A program made the position numbers and the translations under genes. A stretch of DNA of 64,000 bases, from positions 1,376,501 to 1,440,500 of the forward strand of contig NZ_JAUCBS010000013.1 in assembly GCF_034676705.1 (NCBI RefSeq), read 5' to 3'. The notes beneath the pieces were generated by a model. That model did not search any database, was not told where the DNA came from, and worked only from the letters and a program-made list of their open reading frames with translations. The stretch comes from Gemmobacter sp. (GTDB lineage Bacteria > Pseudomonadota > Alphaproteobacteria > Rhodobacterales > Rhodobacteraceae). Within the stretch, counting starts at the first letter, position 1. The number at the start of each line of letters is the position of its first letter. Below are positions 60,301 through 64,000 of the stretch, piece by piece.

Positions 60301-60415
60301 TCGGCGGAATCCGGCCCAGGTGGCGGGGGCCGGGGAACGCGGGCGGGCGGCGGGGGTTTTCCCGGTGCCGGTGCCGTTCGGCCCGGCGCAACCCGTCGCT
60401 ATCGGAGGACTAGCC

Positions 60416-60595
60416 ATGGCAGACCCACGTGACCCCAGCCGCAACCCGGCCCGCGATCCCAAGCAGCCGCAGGTGCAGGATCCGCATCGCCAGCCCGACC
60501 GCGCGCCCGGCCAGCAGGATCAGGGCCAGCCGCGTGACAAGGACCAGCCCGGCAAGCAGCAGGGCGACATGCCGCGCCGCGATCCGCAGCGCTAG
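60416..60595 (+). CDS. Small disordered Pro/Gln/Asp/Arg-rich protein, 59 residues
   Basis: A 59-residue hydrophilic protein, rich in D, P, Q and R with repeated DP/RDP words (DPRDPSRNPARDPKQPQVQD), no hydrophobic core and no cysteine. GGAGG 10 nt before the ATG is a near-ideal ribosome site, which supports real translation. I do not recognise it. A G-rich TTCG-loop hairpin (60606-60621) follows the stop. The next small gene has a similar C-terminus, so the two may be related. It is probably intrinsically disordered. Confidence 0.6.
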   Translation: MADPRDPSRNPARDPKQPQVQDPHRQPDRAPGQQDQGQPRDKDQPGKQQGDMPRRDPQR

Positions 60596-60605
60596 ATGTG
60601 GGGGC

Positions 60606-60621
60606 GGGGGCTTCGGCCCCC
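60606..60621 (+). terminator. TTCG-tetraloop hairpin between two small genes
   Basis: GGGGGC-TTCG-GCCCCC is a perfect, very stable stem-loop. No T-run follows, and it precedes the next start by only 21 nt, so it may protect the upstream mRNA end or tune the downstream gene. Confidence 0.6.
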
Positions 60622-60642
60622 GTCCGCGTTTCGGGGGTGACC

Positions 60643-60804
60643 ATGGATCACGACAGACCTGCGCCGGGCAAGCCGCCGCCGGCCCCTGACACGGCTGACC
60701 GCTGCAAGGAGCCGGTGGAAAACGCCTGCAACCCGGCCCGCGCCACGCGCGGTCCGCTGGATCATCAGGCCGATGGTCAGGATCCGCGCCGACAGGCGCA
60801 ATAG
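60643..60804 (+). CDS. Small hydrophilic protein with two cysteines, 53 residues
   Basis: A 53-residue protein, MDHDRPAPGKPPPAP then DTADRCKEPVENACNPARA, ending HQADGQDPRRQAQ. Proline-rich, with C21 and C29. GGGGG sits about 7 nt before the ATG; a GTG 6 nt upstream is also possible. It follows the 59-residue gene closely and shares the DPRR/RRDP-type tail, suggesting a pair. Not recognised as a known family. It ends 11 nt before the convergent lipocalin-like gene. Confidence 0.5.
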   Translation: MDHDRPAPGKPPPAPDTADRCKEPVENACNPARATRGPLDHQADGQDPRRQAQ

Positions 60805-60814
60805 GTGCGCCGGA

Positions 60815-61852
60815 TCAGTCGCCGTAGCCCGTCATTTCCAGATAGCCCCGCCCGGCGTGGCTGCCCGTCACGGTCACCGGCCCTTCCCAATAGGGCACCG
60901 ACGTCGCCATCCAGGCGTCGGGGTTCAGCGCCGATACCGTCACATCCACCCCGCGCGCTGGCAACCGCACCTGCCAGCGCACCGGCACCTGCCGGCCGGC
61001 CACCGCATGGCGGGCCAGCGGGGCGGCGGTGAATGCGCCGTCGGGCAGGGCGGTGGCCGTGCCGTCGGCCGCAATCCAGCTGGCCGAGGTGTAATCCCGC
61101 GCCCCGCGCAGGACAAAGCCCATCAACTTTTCGCCCGTATCGAACGACAGCGAAAACCAGTCCCATCCGGTCTGGTCCGCCGCCAGCGGCTGCGAGGACC
61201 ATTCGCGGTCCAGCCAGGCGGTGCCGGTCACCGGAACCTGTGCGCCCGCCAGATTCAGGGCGCCGGTGACGCTGTAGAACGGCTGGGAATAATAGTGGCT
61301 GGCCTGACCCGCCGCCGATTTCACCGAATATCCCTGATGCCCGTGCAGCACCAGCGGCCCCTGCGCCGTCAGTTGCACATCATAGGCGAAATCATGGCCC
61401 GAGGCGGTCAGGCGCAGGCTGTCCATCCCCGGCCCCTGCATGGCCCAGTCGTCGATCCAGGCCGAAAACGGGTTGGCCTGCACCCCGGCCTGCCCGATCC
61501 CGCCGCGTGCCAGCCGTTCGGCCACATGATGCGCGGTGGCGGTCGTCACCGCCGCATGCCCCATCCAGACCTGGGGCGAGGCCCAGCCCACCCCCTCGCC
61601 CGGGGCAAGGGCAGACCGGAACAGCGTCCATTGCAGGCCCATGGGCGCGCCGTCCGGCCCGGTCAGGTTCGCGGTCAGATACCACCATTCGATGCGGAAA
61701 TCGGGATGCGGGCCATGATCGGCCGGGAATGCCGGAACCGTATCCGGGCGCGGCACGGCAAAGCCGCCGGCATCCGTCCCCAAGCCGGCAAAGCCCTGCG
61801 CCAGCGCGGGCAGCGGCAGCAGCAGGGCCAGCAGCAGCGCCCTAGCGTTCAT
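60815..61852 (-). CDS. AttH/CrtC-like lipocalin-domain protein, exported
   Basis: A 345-residue protein with a signal peptide (MNARALLLALLLPLPALAQG). The motif FRIEWWYLTANL near residue 50 and TAWLDREWSSQPL around 210 are hallmarks of the AttH/carotenoid-hydratase type double lipocalin fold. Relatives near ABC transporters of the FtsX/LolC kind are thought to bind lipophilic ligands. It directly follows the permease gene: the permease stop at 61842 overlaps its start at 61852 by 11 nt, so the products probably act together. CrtC activity is unlikely because no carotenoid genes are near. Confidence 0.85.
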   Translation of the reverse strand: MNARALLLALLLPLPALAQGFAGLGTDAGGFAVPRPDTVPAFPADHGPHPDFRIEWWYLTANLTGPDGAPMGLQWTLFRSALAPGEGVGWASPQVWMGHAAVTTATAHHVAERLARGGIGQAGVQANPFSAWIDDWAMQGPGMDSLRLTASGHDFAYDVQLTAQGPLVLHGHQGYSVKSAAGQASHYYSQPFYSVTGALNLAGAQVPVTGTAWLDREWSSQPLAADQTGWDWFSLSFDTGEKLMGFVLRGARDYTSASWIAADGTATALPDGAFTAAPLARHAVAGRQVPVRWQVRLPARGVDVTVSALNPDAWMATSVPYWEGPVTVTGSHAGRGYLEMTGYGD

Positions 61853-64000
61853 GGCGGAACACCCCCAGTAACCGCGCCGGCGGCATGCGCGACAGGCGCC
61901 ATGCCGGCCACAGCGCCGCCAGCGCCGCCGCGAGCAGCGACAGGAGCGTCAGCCGCAGATAATCCAGCGGGAACAGATACATCGGCAGGCGCCAGCCAAA
62001 AGCCTCGACATTGACGATGGCCAGCAGCGCCCAGGCCAGCGCCAGCCCAAGCGGCAGGGCCAGCACCCCCGTCAGCGCCGCCAGCACCACGGCGCGCAGC
62101 AGATCCAGCCCCGCCAGCCGCCGCCGCGTCAGCCCCAGCGCCCAGACCGGCGCCACCTGCGGCAGGCGCATCGCGGCCAGGGTCAGCAGGCTCATCAACA
62201 TGGCGAAGCCGGCAACGGCCAGGGTCAGCACGTTCAGCGCATCGGTGACGGCAAAGGTGCGCTCGAACACCGCCATCGACACCGCCTTGATCCGGGCCTG
62301 ATCGACGATGGCCGATGGCGGCAGGCCCAGCCGGTCGACCAGCCGGGCGCGCAGCGCCTCGGGCGCGGTGCTGCGCAGGCCAAAGCGGCGGGGGGCCACA
62401 TCGGGGAACTGCTGGCGGAACAGCGATTCGGTCAGGATGACCTGACCAACGGGGTTGCCGTAATCGCCGTAGATGCCCAGCACGGGCAGGGTCAGGCCCG
62501 GGGCAATCGCCACCGGCGCGCCCAGCCCCAGACCCGCGCGGCGGTGCAGCTGTTCGTTGATCAGCACGCCGTCGGCCCGTGCCAGCCGGTCCCAGACCGC
62601 CGGATCGGCCTGCAACATGCGCCAGTTGTCGCGGTAGGTGGCATGGTCGCGCGCGCCGTAAATCTCGGCCGGCAGCCCGGCCACCATGCCGTCCAGCCGC
62701 AGGATGGGCAGCACCGCATCGGCCCCCGCCCCATGCAGCGCGGCAATGGCCGCCGCCTGATCCGCCGTTTCGGCGGTGACATACAGGTCCGACGCCAGCC
62801 GCTGGTCCAGAAACCCGGCAAAGGTCAGCCGGAACGACGAGACCATGGTGGACACCCCGACATTCGCCGCCATCGCCAGCAACAGCGCCATCAGCGCCAG
62901 CGACAGGCCGGGCAGTTGCTGGCGGGTATCGGCCAGGAACCATTGCGCCACGGGGGCGCGGGCCAGCCGCTCGGCCCGGCGCAGCAGCGCCGACAGCAAG
63001 GGCGGCAGCGCCAGGGCGCCGCCCAGCAGCAGCGCGGCCATCAGGGCGAACCCGGCGATCAGCCCCTGTCCCCAGGCGGCCAGCCCTGCCGCCAGCCCCA
63101 GCAGGCCCACCGCCGCCAGCCCCGCGCCCCGGCCCTGCCGCGCCATGGCCCAGGCGCGGGGGTGGGCGCCCGCCAGCAGCGGCATCCGCGCCAGCCCCCA
63201 CAGCGCGCCGCCCGCCGCCACTGCCGCCCCGCCAATCGCCATGGCCAGACCCGACAGCCACCAGACCGGCCGCAACGCCAGCTGGCCCGAAACCTCGGCC
63301 CCGTACAGCCCGCGCAACGTGGCCGCCACATCGGGCATCAGCGCCGCCGCCACGCCATAGCCCAGCACGATTCCCAGCGCCCCGGCGACCAGCGCCAGCA
63401 CCGCCAGTTCCGCCACCATCAGCCCCACCAGCCCGCGCAGCGGGGCGCCAAGCGCCCGCAGGGTGCGCACCATGGGGCGGCGCTGTTCGAACGCCAGCCC
63501 GATGGCGCCATGCACGATGAACAGCCCGACGACAAAGGCCAGCAGGCCAAAGGCGGTCAGGTTCAGGTGGAAACTGTCGGTCAGCCGGGCGGCATCGCCG
63601 GCCGGGCGCGGGGCGGCCTGCACCAGACGGGGGGCAACCTCGGCCAGCGGGCGGCGGGTCAGCGGCTGGTCGGGGGCCAGGACCAGCCAGTCCACCTGAC
63701 CGTCGCGCCCCAGCAGCCGTTGCGCCAGCCCGATATCGGTCACGGCCGTGCCGGGCGCCAGCCGGGGCGCCGGCAGCCGGCGGGCCGGGGTGGCCGGCAG
63801 GCGCGCCAGCGTATCGGCCTGCGCAAGGATGGCGCCGGGGGCCAGCAGCACCGCCGCCAGATCGACCCCGCCCTGCGGCGCCAGCGGCCCCGCACCGCCC
63901 GGCGCCGTCAGCGGATCCATCCCCAGCAGCCGGATGCCACCCCAGTCCCCCTCGACGACCGGAGAGACCAGCCAGCCCGCCCGGCGCAGCGCGACATATT
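61842..64000 (-). CDS. FtsX/LolC-type ABC transporter permease, N-terminus beyond the window
   Basis: At least 718 residues; the frame stays open to the right edge (ARRAGWL then VVEGDWGGIRLLG continue the periplasmic domain, read here as YVALRRAGWLVSPVVEGDW), so the start is outside. It contains two FtsX-type membrane blocks: LTAFGLLAFVVGLFIVHGAIG with GAPLRGLVGLMVAELAVLALV, and a C-terminal ALNVLTLAVAGFAMLMSLLTL with PLGLALAWALLAIVN. Large periplasmic parts lie between. Such permeases drive lipoprotein release or envelope remodelling together with a separate ATPase, expected upstream. The lipocalin-like partner overlaps its stop. Confidence 0.9.
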   Translation of the reverse strand, partial: YVALRRAGWLVSPVVEGDWGGIRLLGMDPLTAPGGAGPLAPQGGVDLAAVLLAPGAILAQADTLARLPATPARRLPAPRLAPGTAVTDIGLAQRLLGRDGQVDWLVLAPDQPLTRRPLAEVAPRLVQAAPRPAGDAARLTDSFHLNLTAFGLLAFVVGLFIVHGAIGLAFEQRRPMVRTLRALGAPLRGLVGLMVAELAVLALVAGALGIVLGYGVAAALMPDVAATLRGLYGAEVSGQLALRPVWWLSGLAMAIGGAAVAAGGALWGLARMPLLAGAHPRAWAMARQGRGAGLAAVGLLGLAAGLAAWGQGLIAGFALMAALLLGGALALPPLLSALLRRAERLARAPVAQWFLADTRQQLPGLSLALMALLLAMAANVGVSTMVSSFRLTFAGFLDQRLASDLYVTAETADQAAAIAALHGAGADAVLPILRLDGMVAGLPAEIYGARDHATYRDNWRMLQADPAVWDRLARADGVLINEQLHRRAGLGLGAPVAIAPGLTLPVLGIYGDYGNPVGQVILTESLFRQQFPDVAPRRFGLRSTAPEALRARLVDRLGLPPSAIVDQARIKAVSMAVFERTFAVTDALNVLTLAVAGFAMLMSLLTLAAMRLPQVAPVWALGLTRRRLAGLDLLRAVVLAALTGVLALPLGLALAWALLAIVNVEAFGWRLPMYLFPLDYLRLTLLSLLAAALAALWPAWRLSRMPPARLLGVFRHER

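Noticed and set aside
60815..61852. Carotenoid 1,2-hydratase (CrtC)
   Set aside because: It shares the EWWY-type lipocalin motif, but has a signal peptide, no crt neighbours and is coupled to an ABC permease.

Overview
This is high-GC DNA (roughly two-thirds G+C, strong G/C preference at third codon positions) from an alphaproteobacterium, most likely a Rhodobacterales member (Rhodobacter/Paracoccus relatives). The main reasons are an RpoE-ChrR pair flanked by three TGATCC-N18-TA promoters as in Rhodobacter sphaeroides, a UPF0262 gene, a Fur protein of the Mur type without CxxC zinc sites, and frequent 4-nt ATGA gene overlaps. All calls come from reading the sequence; no database search was run.

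Layout. (1) 1-13.4 kb, catabolism: the end of a BKACE gene and pcaB, then a seven-gene minus-strand operon (CaiB-type CoA-transferase, crotonase, RbsC-like permease, periplasmic sugar-type binding protein, a permease fused to an SMP-30-like lactonase, a degenerate second propeller, and a double ABC ATPase). A MocR-type regulator and a divergent class II HMG-CoA reductase follow. A perfect inverted repeat lies before the operon. (2) 13.4-19.4 kb: AraC regulator, amidase, GMC oxidoreductase, Fur/Mur and ArgE. (3) 19.4-24.6 kb: a HlyC-like acyltransferase beside a frameshifted serralysin-type RTX metalloprotease. (4) 24.8-30.7 kb, the most unusual locus: a GDP-mannose dehydrogenase (AlgD-like), a pure RTX-repeat protein, and convergent Alg8-like synthase and Alg44-like PilZ/HlyD genes. 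This looks like the core of an alginate-type polymannuronate system without the usual periplasmic, outer-membrane and modification genes. (5) 31-35 kb: cysS, cimA and an NDUFAF6-like squalene/phytoene-synthase-fold protein. (6) 35-38.2 kb: an IS91-family element with a tyrosine recombinase, and a compositionally foreign HTH gene. (7) 38.5-41.6 kb: lon, an HU-like gene and tRNA-Val. (8) 41.6-51.3 kb: two cyclopropane-synthase-family methyltransferases, ribokinase, and a singlet-oxygen stress regulon (photolyase, CFA-type methyltransferase, DUF1365, FAD oxidoreductase, rpoE, chrR, SDR, DUF2177). (9) 51.3-64 kb: a tandem duplication of tRNA-Leu(CAG), LMW phosphatase, UPF0262, an esterase-like phytase protein, a large beta-helix protein, AMP nucleosidase, HU, CreA, two tiny disordered proteins, and an AttH-like lipocalin with an FtsX-type ABC permease cut by the window end.

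How the parts work together. The first operon would import a lactone or hydroxy acid, hydrolyse it at the membrane and activate it with CoA; HMG-CoA reductase next door makes mevalonate or its lactone a reasonable but unproven substrate. The alginate-like core would polymerise GDP-mannuronate, and the secreted RTX protein may bind that polymer with calcium. The RpoE regulon is internally consistent: each of its three transcription units has its own matching promoter.
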